From the NCBI GenBank assembly GCA_018398765.1, contig JAHBMJ010003139.1:1-54189 (forward strand): a stretch of 54,189 nucleotides of DNA, in the 5' to 3' direction. Under the pieces are notes generated by a model. It saw only the letters and a list, made by a program, of their open reading frames with translations. It did no database searches and had not been told where the DNA came from. Of the stretch, positions 24,495 through 35,444 are shown in pieces (position 1 is the first letter of the stretch; every line of letters starts with the position of its first letter). Made by a program: the position numbers and the translations under genes. The stretch is from Chromera velia. Its lineage: Eukaryota; Sar; Chromeraceae.

Positions 24495-25188
24495 TCTCTG
24501 ATCTTCAAGGCCCAAACGATTGACTATTGTGAGCGTGATCCAAACGGGGCGTCTCCTCAACAACTTGGTCGATTCACAGACTAACTCTCTTCTCTCACGC
24601 CTTCGCTGTTACGTGACCACTACAGAGGTCTCGCTGCCGGCCGTTCATCAATCATCCATCCAACAAGACTTAATTCCACTGATCAGGCATCACTTGCCGC
24701 ACTACTCCACGATATCATGCATTCCTTGTCTGCATGGGGCGAGAATGCCACTCAGAATGACCTGCCCTGCATGCGGCCGCCATGGCGCCGCCGCACTGCG
24801 GAGTCAGTGCGGAATTAACCCCCTAGCTCATTCGACGTCGAATCGACGAAATACTTCGAATATTGTCGATCATGCAATTTCGATCAATTTTCGATCATGC
24901 ATGGAGACAAAATTTCTCCGTCCAGCAGATTACACATCATCATACATCATCCATGTATTAATAACAGGCAAACTGAGGCAATTGGCGAAGCAAAAGTGAC
25001 AGAAAGACAAACAGTATATACATCGGGGTGCGTGTTTCGTATTATCGGGGGTCCTGTTCTTTCCGTCTCTGAAGAAAGCAAAAGGGTTTTCGGCTGTTGA
25101 CTGGCCTTCAGTCCTAAACAAATATTGATCAAGGCGGTCCAACGCGATCAGTCCGGAAGCTCACTCAGCATCACTCAGCCAAGTCAAA
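24495..25188. promoter_or_regulatory. shared divergent upstream region (exchanger gene and cystine-knot gene)
   Basis: 694 bp between two divergent start codons, so both promoters must lie here or overlap. It contains a GC-rich patch (24765-24810) with GCGGCCGCCATGGCGCCGCC and palindromic ATTCGACGTCGAAT at 24827-24840, followed by several TCGATCATGC and TTTCGATCA words (24875-24900). No TATA box is obvious. Confidence 0.4.
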
Positions 25189-28100
25189 ATGAAGGGGCTC
25201 CGCGTACAGCTCGTTTTGATTTTTTCGTGTGTCCTTTTGTGGGGCTCCTCAGGCTTCACACTGAAAAAGAGCAAGAAAGAGACGGCTGGGTCTTCCTGCA
25301 TGCCCGTCGCCACTGCTTGCACTGTGAATTCGGACTGCTGCTCAGGTATGAAGGGTTAGAAGGCGACCGTGGTAGTCAAAGAGGCTGTACCTCAAATCTT
25401 TTCCAACATTATTACTATTGAGCGTGTGCTCCAGAAGCTGTTTGTAGCTGAAGTGGCGGAGTGTATCTTTCTCATGAACCCATTTCGCCCCGCATTGTCC
25501 GTTCTTTTCTGGACTTTCACTCCGTACGCATTGTTTTTTTTTTTTACATCTTGCCTGGCAATGCAGCTCCCCACCTGATCTTTCTAAAAGATGACTTTTT
25601 TTTTGTTTTGTTCCATCAGAAGGCCGCGAGAGAAGAACTTGTGGCTCTCATCCCCCAATTTCGCATCCCTGACGTCAGGCGACTGCTTCGGAGTGGGAGG
25701 AGGGGGGTAGAGGAAATATCTGCCCTCTTGCGTAAAGCAGAGAATGCACAATGCCAGACATTCTGTCCCCTTTTTTCTCCTTACCGGCCCCTCACAGGTC
25801 AATGTGACTTTGCCACCATGATGTGCGGAGGCGGGTCCACCTCGGGCGGCACTGGGTCGTCCTGCATGATCGACCACACGCACTGCACAATTGACACTGA
25901 CTGCTGCTCTGGTTCGTTTGTGGGCGGGTGGGCGAAGGGGAGAGGTGGCGGGGGCTGGGGGGCAGATTCAATACACGCATGCATGCAGGTGTTTCTTTCA
26001 ATGTCTCTGCTCTCTGTGTTTTCATGCCAGCAGAAACCCCTTTCATGTCTACACCGTCGTTCTCTCTCACGCATCTTTTTTTTCAGGACTGTCTCTTAAA
26101 GAGCCGCTTGACATCAGTTGGCAGCATGGTCCATAGGTCAGTTCCACAGAATTTTGCTTTTTCAAGACACTGAAGAGGGTTGTTTGTTTCTTCCTTGCAG
26201 GGAGCTGCGACACCGCCGCAATGATGTGCAACCCCTCGACCTCGGGAGGGTGCAAGAGCAGCGGGGGATTGTGCTACAGCAACTCGGAGTGCTGCTCTGG
26301 TTGGTCTGCTCTCTCCCCCCCCCCCTCTCTCTCTGCCTCCCGCGCCCCTCCCGCCTCTCTCCTTGCAGAGAGAAAGAGAGAACGAGAAGAAAGTAGAGGT
26401 AGTGTAGCATTGGGTCACGTGTGTTCATTTTCCAGTCCGCAACGGTCCTTTGTTTCTGCACTGTACTTCACTGCTTTCAATCCTGGCAGCAGTTTCGTGC
26501 TCAATCCGACTGCGCCATCGGAGAAGCTGGAAAGATCCGAACGAGAACATGAGAGGATTCAATGACAACACACACACGTACACACATTTATGCACGCACA
26601 CGTATGCGCACAAATTCACACCCTCCTTCAATCATTCACCCCTTTCTTGTACGGACAAAAATCCGCATTCAAGCGTCCATGCAGACACCCGCCTTGCTGA
26701 ACAGTTCCAAGATCACAAGACTCCCGCACCTTTCAACCCTCCCTGCCTTTCTCTACGTCTGCCTCTCTGTCTGCAGGAACTTGCGACTTGGGCACATACA
26801 TCTGCAAGACTACCGGCAGCGGAACCGGGTCTTCCTGCATGATCGACCACACCCACTGCACAACTGACACTGAGTGCTGCTCTGGTTCGTTCGTGCGCGG
26901 GTGGACGAAGGGGAGAGGGGGAGTGGGGACACGTGCATGTGTTGATAGATGGATGGATGGATGAATGTTGGGGGGGACTTTTTGGCTGAATGGGGTTCCG
27001 GGGGAGGGTCGGGAAAGGAATGTGCGTGGAATGACTGTTAGAGGGGCTTATGAATGTTCAGAAATCTGGCAATCTGTAAATGCACTACCAGAAGGGTCGT
27101 AACGTCGAGTTGACACAAAGGAGTGGTCAGACGAACCAAGTTGTGATTCAGAGGGTGATTGAATAAGTCGACAGCTAATTATTCTTCTCTGGCTCATAAG
27201 TGCTTTGTTTTATTTGTCACTGTTTCTTGGTCGTTTGATGAAGAGAGGCTGCCCTTTCGGCATGGGTCTTTTTTCTTTTTGATTTGTGCCTGTCCAATCT
27301 CGCTGCTGCGTGAAGTTTCGTGTATGCGTGTATGTCTTTGTTGTCACGAGTACACAGAGGGGNNNNNNNNNNNNNNNNNNNNNNNNNNNNNNNNNNNNNN
27401 NNNNNNNNNNNNNNNNNNNNNNNNNNNNNNNNNNNNNNNNNNNNNNNNNNNNNNNNNNNNNNNNNNNNNNNNNNNNNNNNNNNNNNNNNNNNNNNNNNNN
27501 NNNNNNNNNNNNNGGGGGGGGGGGATGTGCTTGCGTCCTTCGACATTTCTGTTGCCTTCCTCCCTCCTTTCTCCTCCCTACGTCCGTCTACGCGTCCCTG
27601 GCCGTACTTTGGTGTTTTCACTTTTCACCTCCTTCACTTACAAGCTGACTCACTCACTTGCGCACTCATTCATTCACTCACCCACCCAAGCCCGTTCTGA
27701 CGCCTGCACGCAAGAATTTTTTTTTCTTCTGGTTTCTTCTTGCTTGCAGGGAGCTGTGACACCACGACGATGCTGTGCAACCCCTCGGGCTCAAGTGGGA
27801 GTGGGTCCACCTCGGGCGGGACTGGGTCGTCCTGCATGATCGACTACACCCACTGCACAACTGACACTGACTGCTGCTCTGGTTCGTTTGTGGGCGGGTG
27901 GACGAAGGGGGGAGGGGTGGGAGGATTGGGTCAATACATGCGTGCGTTGATGGATGGATGTAGAGGTACTCGTTTGTTCTTTTTTGTTTCTGAGTGCCTT
28001 GCCTTGATCAAGGAGAGCTTTCTGTGGAGAGCAGGGTTGCTGATGCAGATACAGGCAAGGATTGTTTTTTCACGGTACGTTGGTTTTTTTCTCAAGGGAG

Positions 28101-29605
28101 TCTTTGAGCTGCAAGAGGGGTCTGATCCCTGTTGATTTCTACCTGTCGAGCCTTGCTGTTGCGTTAGGTCTCGTGGATGCGTTGGTTGTCTCGAGTACAG
28201 AGAGGGGTGCGCATATGCTTGCGTGCTATGACATTGCTGCTTCCTTCGTCCCTCGGTTTTCCCTTCCTCCTCCTGCTCCTCCTCCTCCTCCTTGCCTCCG
28301 TTTATGCGTCTCTTGTTTCACATTCCTTTCTTTCAGATCGTACTTCCTTGACTCACAAACCGACCCCCCTCCCTCCCTCACTCACTCATTTGGTCACTCA
28401 CCCACCCACGCCCGTTCTAACTCCCGCCCACACGGACGCTGCCTTCTTTTTCTGGTTTCTTCTTGCTTGCAGGGAGCTGTGACACCACGACGATGCTGTG
28501 CAACCCCTCGGGCTCAAGTGGGAGTGGGTCCACCTCGGGCGGGACTGGGTCCTGCATGATCGACCACACGCACTGCACAATTGACACTGACTGCTGCTCC
28601 GGTTCGTGTGTGGGCGGGTGGGCGAAGGGAGAAGTTGCATGATGTTATATGCGTGCATTGATGGATGGATGGATGTTGGCCGCTTGTCTTTCCTTTTTGG
28701 CTTCTCGGTCCCTTACCTTGATCAAGAAGGGCTCTGTAAAGAGGGGGAGGTTTGACGCAGATAAATGCCGCGTTTGTTTTTTCCCGTTTGCTTGTTGGTC
28801 GTCTGATGCGGTCTGATGAAAAGACTCTTTTCGCATCGGGATGGGTCGTCCCCTTTTTGATTTCTTTTCTACCTGTCCCCTTGCTGTTGCGTCAGGCAGG
28901 TTTCGTGGATGCCTTGTTTCCCACGAATACAGAGAGGGCGTGGGGGGGGAGGCACGTATGCTTGCGTGCTGTTTCACTCCCCCCTGGCTTCCCCTCTCCT
29001 GTCTCCTCCCTGCCTCCGTCTACGTGTCCCTTGCTATACTTGGGTTTCATTCACTTAGCTCCTCCTTCACTTACAAGCTGACTCACTCACTTAAGCACTC
29101 ATTCATTCACTCACCCACCCAAGCCCGTTCTGATGCCTGCCCGCAAGACTTTTTTTTTCTTCTGGTTTCTTCTTGCTTGCAGGGAGCTGTGACACCACGA
29201 CGATGCTGTGCAACCCCTCGGGCTCAAGTGGGAGTGGGTCCACCTCGGGCGGGACTGGGTCGTCCTGCATGATCGACTACACGCACTGCACAATTGACAC
29301 TGACTGCTGCTCTGGTTCGTGTGTGGGCGGGTGGGCGAAGGGAGAAGTTGCATGATGTTGTATGCGTGCATTGATGGATGGATGGATGTAGAGGTACTCG
29401 TTTGCTCCTTCTGGTTTCTCAGTGTATTTCTTTAATTTAGGAGGGCTGTCTGTGAAGAGGTCTGCTCATGCACATGCCTACAAGGTTTGTTTTTTCACTG
29501 TTTGTTGTTTGTTGCTTTTTCGATGGCTTTTTGCATCTGATTCCTCCCTCCCTTCTTGCAGGGAGCTGTGACACCACGACGATGCTGTGCAACGCCTCTA
29601 ACTGA
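25189..29605 (+). CDS. secreted protein with seven tandem cystine-knot-like cysteine modules, 8 exons
   Basis: Function unknown. Exons: 25189-25345, 25798-25911, 26201-26299, 26777-26884, 27750-27881, 28473-28601, 29183-29314, 29562-29605; 915 nt, 304 aa plus TGA. Residues 1-23 are a signal peptide. The rest is seven copies of C-x6-C-x5-CC-x3-C-x6-C with no spacing variation. The first is residues 37-62 (CMPVATAC, DCC, SGQC, MMC); later ones read CMIDHTHC-TIDTD-CC-SGS-C-DTTTML-C. Linkers are Gly/Ser/Thr-rich. All 42 mature cysteines fall in modules. The spacing fits the inhibitor-cystine-knot consensus (family knowledge), which also covers protease inhibitors and lectin-like or antimicrobial peptides, so no toxin role is implied. 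Every intron splits the same glycine codon in phase 1 between the CC pair and the fifth cysteine, so exons duplicate without frame change. Exons 5-8 and their introns are near-identical. Confidence 0.87.
27363..27513. other. assembly gap (151 N) inside intron 4 of the cystine-knot gene
   Basis: Unknown bases bounded by GGGG on the left and a G run on the right. At the matching place in introns 5 and 6 there is only a short G-rich join, so a hidden exon is unlikely. Confidence 0.95.
27600..29605 (+). repeat. tandem segmental duplications carrying exons 5 to 8 of the cystine-knot gene
   Basis: Exons 5, 6, 7 and 8 start at 27750, 28473, 29183 and 29562 (steps of 723, 710 and 379 bp). Introns share sequence as well: GGTTCGTNTGTGGGCGGGTG follows the exon end, GATGGATGGATG lies 60-80 bp further, and TTCTTGCTTGCAGGGAGCTG spans the acceptor. 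The 3' halves of introns 4 and 6 are almost the same (ACAAGCTGACTCACTCACTT, CACCCACCCAAGCCCGTTCT). Confidence 0.9.
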
Positions 29606-30413
29606 GGAGAGAAAGGCAGGATGGCACATGGTTTGCTTTCCTGACGGATAGGTAGGATGCTGTTTCACTTTTCTTTGGAACTTATCGCCACTACCTTTTT
29701 TTTGGAAAGAGAAGATTGAGGGGCACAGGGGGCGGAACATGGAGATTGTGTAGGAAGGAAACAGGAAACGCGACCCATTGGTGTAAAGGAGCCGAGGAAG
29801 GAGGAAATGGAATCAAAGAAAGGAGGGCACAAGAGAAGAATTGAACCAGGAACGAAGGTATGAATGAATAAGGGAAAGGGCGGAAAGAAACGCAAGGGGA
29901 GAGAAGGAGTAGAAAGACTGATAAATACAAGGGTCGGTAGAGAGAGAAGAAAGGTTGGTGTGAAGCGTGTCAAGAGAAAGAAAGAAAGACGACGGTGTGC
30001 CATAAAGGGAGCAAGAAGACGAAAAAAAAGACAGCGTCGGATCCGGAACGACGGCGATATTGCGATCTCAATTGGAAGGGACCCATTCTTTCCATTTTTA
30101 AGTGCACGTCTGGCAGGCAGACAGTCAATCGGTCACTCAGGGTCGGGTACGCAACCAAGGAATGCAGGTTGGGGGGGGGGAGTTTTGACAAGAGTGCACC
30201 TGACCGTGCAAACAGTACTGACCCAGAGTCGCATCCCCTCTCTAAAATCGTGTTGTCTTCTGTTTCTTGTTTTCTTTCTTTGTTTGCAGAAGACGAGAGT
30301 CTCCGAGCGGTCCCCTCCGGCATATTATTTTCTCTTTCCTTCCTTTTTCCTTTTTTTTTCTTTTTTCCCGCTCTCCCCGCCTCTCTCCCTCCATCTTTTT
30401 TTCTAGATCCTGT

Positions 30414-30485
30414 GTGTGTCCGGTTGACCGACTGACTCCACAGCTGCATGTGTGTCCGGTTGACCGACTGACTCCACAGCTGCAT
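30414..30485. repeat. 36-bp perfect direct repeat, two copies
   Basis: 30414-30449 and 30450-30485 are identical and adjacent. Each begins GTGTGTCCGGTTGACC and ends CCACAGCTGCAT. Confidence 0.95.
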
Positions 30486-33082
30486 GCATGCAATGTGAAG
30501 ATGAGAAGGAAAAGGGATTACAGCGAAGAAAAAGAAACTTTCCAAAACTTTCAGATGCGAGAATCGAAGTCAGACACAAGGAATTGTGAATCGCTGCATG
30601 GGCCCGTTTCTTCACTTCAACTCGTTTCTTTTTTCCCCTTCTTTTCCCTCTGGCTGCTCTGTCATCATCGTCACTGGCTGTGAAGATACACAATGAAGGG
30701 GGAAAAAAAATGGCTGGACACAGACAGTGAAGGAACAAGCAACGACAAAGCACTGTTGAAAGAGGAAAGCCACAGACTGAAGGAAAAAGAAGAGAGAAAA
30801 TGAAGAAAAGCCTGCTGTGGTAATTCAAGTAAGAACACAGACCAGACAGGAAAGGGGGGCAGAGAAAAAGAGTATCGTGTGTTTGATGGCGAGCGGAACG
30901 AACTTGCTTTTTTTTTTTTTCTTTTATGTCATCATGTTTAGTCTGCCCGTGCTTTCTTTTCGTGGGTAAGGAGATGCGTTCGGAGACACTCTAAGACCCG
31001 CTTTGCAAGGGTTCAAACGGACTCAGTACTTTACAGATTACTTCGACTTTGTTGTTCGTTTCCTCCCTCTTCCATTCATCTCTGTGTTGTTGTACCTTCC
31101 TTCCTGTCCTGACCACTCCATTTCTGAGTGTGGCACTGGGAGGAAAAGGAATGGGATTCTCTTCTGTTCTTCTCGACTCCTTCTTTTCAACCCTGCAAGA
31201 CAAAGCCTGAAGAAAGAGAGAGACACACAAAGAGAAGGAGGGAGGAATGGGTCCGTCCATCCATCCAGACACCCGATTGTTTCATCCGTCCGTACAGAGG
31301 CGACCAAGGTGAAGGAAGGAAAAAACCGTTGGAAGATCTGTCGGACGGGACGGGATCAGGTAGCGGCATGCAGCTTAGCCGCCCTCAGGGACACGCACGC
31401 AAAAGGTAGAGGGGGGGGGGGGCGGGGCGGGCCGGGGCAAAGGAGGGAAGAAGGAAAGGAGGTTCAAAAAACGAGCTGAGGCTGCCAGGCAACCTGCAAG
31501 AGCAAAGGCATCGACTGTCGACTGCGTTTCATCTCTGTTGGTCGCAGAAGGCTCTACCCTGGATCTTTGGGTGTTCGATCGATAGAAACAAAAACAACGA
31601 CGATGTCCACAGCTCTGCGGTTCGCTACCTGCCTGCCGAAGGCTCGCCTTTGTCGGCTTTCTTCCCAGAACCAGGTTTTTCTTGAATAGACAAAAGTTAT
31701 CAGACAAAGGAGCGTCTGAATGGGACAAGCCTGTCATTAATGCTCGTGTGCGTAATACGTGAAAGGAGGAACAAGGAAAAGGACGGTCTGCATGCTGTTT
31801 GCTGGGCTGTTTGATATAAAAAGCGATCGAGTTACAGAACGATATAAACACGCCGGTGGCCGGTTCGTATAGAGTTTTCTGTGACTTTTGTATGTTTTTG
31901 CAAGGTTTCTTACTGTCATTCATTATGAATTAATAAATAAGTGGATCAGTAAATAAAAGAATTGAAGGAAGAAAGAATGAAACCTGTAAGAATGAATCAT
32001 TTGGATCGAATACATGATTCAATAAGTTGTTTGTTTAATTATTTACATGTCTGGGAGTCTGAGTCTAGGTCTCAGTACATATCGATCAATTTATCGATCA
32101 ACAGTTAATTTTTTGTATTAATAACAATTTTACGTACATAAAAGAATGAAAAATAATCATGCATGCTTCATTTTATGTTATATGCATACGTTTACGGCAA
32201 AATATTTAAGAGTGGATCCTTACTAAAGGTTGTGGAAGTCACTTTCATATACGAGTACCGTATAAGATTTAAACGTTTAGAACAACTTCTAAAGCCTCCC
32301 CCCTACAAAAATTAAATGATGAAAGAAAAAGAACTGTCTTAAGGATCAGATTAATATGGGTGCCCGTCTTAAGACGATCCGATTTTCTGACAGTGTATAT
32401 ATGCGGTGCGCCCTGGATGCCGCCATGCAGAGGCCGGCCTGCATATATAGCGTGGCGCCAAGCCAGCCAGCTGGGTCTTACAATAGGTGACTCAGTACAA
32501 AAGGCACTTAGAACCAAAAAAAGAATATAACACTAAAAATCTTAAAGTACTGTAACAAAATATTCTGTCGTTTTTATCTCTAATCTACATTTCTCTCTCT
32601 TTCTCTGCATCCATCTCTTTATCTTATATCTCTTCTCCTTTTCACCACTCCCTACATCACTAGCTTCATCACCAACGGTCTAGGGTATGAGAAGATGATC
32701 TTTCTTTCTCTATTCTTTAATCTTATATCTGTATTATTCTTCTGTTCTCTTCTATGCTCTATACAGTACTTACTGTCTCCTCGCCATCTCGCCGTCGCGA
32801 TGCACGCCGACGTGTGCAGCCTCACGCCTGCTCGCGCACATTCCGCACGCGCGATTTTTTTTTCTTACTACACTGCCGTGGCCCCCGGCCGAAAGTGGTA
32901 ATACCCCCCTAGGCTCAAGTACCTACCAAAAGTTTATGAGGTTGCATCCCCAGCCGGCTCACAATACCTGCCCAGTCAGATACCGTAGCCACCGGTGGAG
33001 CCGGCTAACGAAATTGACCTTTCAATAGTTTATGAACTTTTAGGGGCCACGACATGTTCTCCGGGAGCATTTCAGTAACTAA

Positions 33083-33340
33083 TTAATACTCGGTATTATC
33101 CTGGGATGCTGGGCGGCGCCAGCTGCCCAGTTCGGAGAGTGGCGCGGCCGGTGCACGCGGCTTAGCCTTCGCGGAGTTGCGTGCATCAGGCCGGGGCACT
33201 TGACCGCGGAAGGCCTTGCGCGGATCTGCACGGCGGGGAACTTTAGCCGGGGTTCTGGCCTTTGCGCACACGCTCTGGGATTTGCTTACATGATTGGTAC
33301 CAATAGATCGACTTGGGGCAGAGTTGCCGTCTTGTAGCTG
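33083..33340 (-). other. possible decayed coding fragment, GC-rich
   Basis: The minus strand stays open for about 85 codons and encodes a basic Ala/Pro/Arg/Lys-rich peptide (AKARTPAKVPRRADPRKA). Its GC content is unlike the AT-rich surroundings. There is no start, domain or splice partner that I trust. It could be the remains of a retroelement gag region or chance. Confidence 0.2.
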
Positions 33341-33663
33341 CTGTCCTATAGCTTCAGTTTGTCCTGTCGCACGTAATCAGTCTGCATGGCACTAGCATGG
33401 AGTTGAAAGTTGAGTTGTTGAAGTTGGGAGGATTGAGATGGTAGATTGAGAATAGGAATTGACTTAACAATCTGGTGTCCTTCGTATCTTGTGTATCTGA
33501 GCTTGTGAACCATTTATGCCTTCTGGAATCGATCAGTATAGGACAAAACCTCTAGGACTCTCTATAGCTTGATAGTTCTCCGTATCCATCGGCTGTGTTT
33601 CGACTAGCTTGTGATAGTATACTGAGACCTATTCTACGATTTAGCCGCGAAGTCTTGCATGCA

Positions 33664-35019
33664 CGTCGCCTCGGGGGGCAGCTCAGCTCTGCTGAGATTA
33701 GCTGAGAGGCCCTGAGATCGTACGTACTCGCATAACGCATTTTTTCATTTTTGGGGGGGGGGATCGGCTGTCTCTGTAACGGTGTCACCCAAGTTTCAAA
33801 ATGTGCCCCTCAAACAACTCGCACAGAGCCGCGATCGCACATGCCTTATAATTATACTTTACACATGCGTGCCCCTCAAGTAACTCGTATACGCTCGCAC
33901 GGAGTTGCTTTATATATACGGGATACACCCAACCAGTTGGGTGAGTGCCTCGGGGGGCTATTTAGGGGGTTAGCCATAATTTGATTGCATGATGAAAACC
34001 ATCGGAGGCTTGGGCATGTCTTGCCTGCAATGCATGCATACATAGGCAAATGGCGGGAGCCACGGTAACGTACGCAAAATATGCTTTTCGGGACCACGTA
34101 TGAACATATATGCAATTAACTCCGTGCGAGTTACTTAAGGGGCACGTATCATGAAGAGCAAAGTATGTATCGATCGATGCATACAAGAATATCCGATTAA
34201 TTATAGTGGAAATGACGTACGTGCAGTGACGCACGCACGTCAAGATCCAATTTCTGCCGCATATTTAAGCGTTACATCGATCTCCCCCCCCAAAATTTGA
34301 AGAGCACGATATGCGACTGCATGCATTCTCAGGGCCTCTTGGCTGAGCCCAGCAAAGCTGAGCTGCCCCCCGAGGTGACGACTTGCGCGCGGTCCCGAAA
34401 AGCATACTTAATTCACGCGTGTTGCTGTGGCCCCCGCCCCATTGCAGCACACAAGACATGCCTAAGCCTCCGATGGTGTGCATCAATCAAATGTTAGCGG
34501 ACCTTCTAAATGGCCCCCCGAGGCACTCACCCAACTGGTTGGGTGTATCCTGTATAAATAGATGCTGACCCATTATATCGGAGCTTTCTATTAATATACG
34601 AGATACACCCAACCAGTTGGGTGAGTGCCTTGGGGGGGCCTTTAGGGGGTCCGTAAATTTGATTGATGCACACCATCGGGGGCTTGGGCATGTCTTGTGC
34701 AGGTGCATACATACATGCATGGGGCGGGGGCCACGGCAACGTGCACGAAGTATGCTTTTCGGGACCGCGCGAGCATGAACTTGCAACTCCGTGCGAGTTA
34801 CTTGGGGGGTACGCATGTGCGAAGTAATTAAGGTATGTGCGATCGCGGCTCCGTGCGAGTTGCTTGAGGGGCACATTTTGAAATTCGGGCGACACCATAA
34901 CAGACGGAGATATAGAAGCGACCCCCCCCCCAAAAATGAAAAAATGCGTTATGCGAGTGCGTGCGATCTCAGGGCCTCTCGGCTGATCTCAGCAGAGCTG
35001 AGCTGCCCCCCGAGGCGAC
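33664..35019. mobile_element. foldback / composite inverted-repeat element, about 1.36 kb, non-autonomous
   Basis: 33664-33845 and 34832-35019 are inverted copies of each other, about 85-90% identical by eye. Both carry GTCGCCTCGGGGGGCAGCTC at the outer end, a G run after CATTTTTTCATTTTTG, and AATGTGCCCCTCAA at the inner end. A third partial end copy (about 34275-34380) sits in the middle in the orientation of the right end. Three copies of a 200-bp inner module lie between. No transposase frame is present, so it is non-autonomous or a nest of such elements. Confidence 0.75.
33905..34815. repeat. three copies of an inner module with palindrome CACCCAAC-NN-GTTGGGTG
   Basis: Copies at about 33910-34150 (+), 34386-34560 (-) and 34597-34815 (+). 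Each contains the 18-bp palindrome (33926, 34528 and 34607 regions), a GAGTGCCT(C/T)GGGGGG block, GGCTTGGGCATGTCTTG or its variant, and TATGCTTTTCGGGACC. The middle copy is inverted. Confidence 0.75.
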
Positions 35020-35444
35020 AAAGTTAATTGCAAGCTCAAACATGCAGCTCATCAGGTCATCAGCTCCGAAGCCCTGATTCTTCCGCGCAGAACTGACTCG
35101 TTTGTCTCATTCCAAGATCAGCTGATCGACTGCCCCGCCCCCCTTTTACGATACTAACTTTCTCTTCAGGGTTCCTCTGGGGGCTGATGCGCAGCTTCGA
35201 CCAAATAATGGATCCGGTTCTCGTCCGCATCGTTTGACTGACCTTTTGGAAGGAAACATACACAGAAAGGGAGCCGGGCTGATAAATGAGGTCAGAAGCC
35301 GTTTCAGAGAGGGGGAATATTGAGAGAGAAGGATGAGAGAAGCTTCATGATAGAGAGAGATTGTACACGCATCCGCGTTAGAGTCACAGAATTGTAGTTC
35401 GTGCGGACAGAGGTGATGTCTGTCAATGATATTTGTGCCTGCAG

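Larger units (their letters stand above)
29606..35444. other. gene-free region, 5.8 kb
   Basis: 29606-31900 is purine/pyrimidine-skewed DNA without a convincing exon, with a 36-bp direct repeat at 30414-30485. 31920-32780 is AT-rich. 32800-33340 is GC-richer and includes a possible decayed coding fragment. 33664-35019 is a foldback element. 35020-35444 precedes the LRR gene and may hold its promoter or a 5' exon (for example an open segment 35168-35291 ending at GAG before GTCAGA). Confidence 0.5.

Noticed and set aside
25189-29605. Calling the cystine-knot protein a toxin
   Set aside because: The cysteine spacing alone does not define activity. Knots also occur in protease inhibitors, lectin-like and antimicrobial proteins, and no target is inferable.
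29864-30545. Overlapping 146-191 aa open frames on both strands
   Set aside because: They are mirror images over purine/pyrimidine tracts, without domain or exon signals.
31375-31923. 182-aa minus-strand open frame
   Set aside because: It ends in a proline run made by a G homopolymer. No recognisable motif or splice context.
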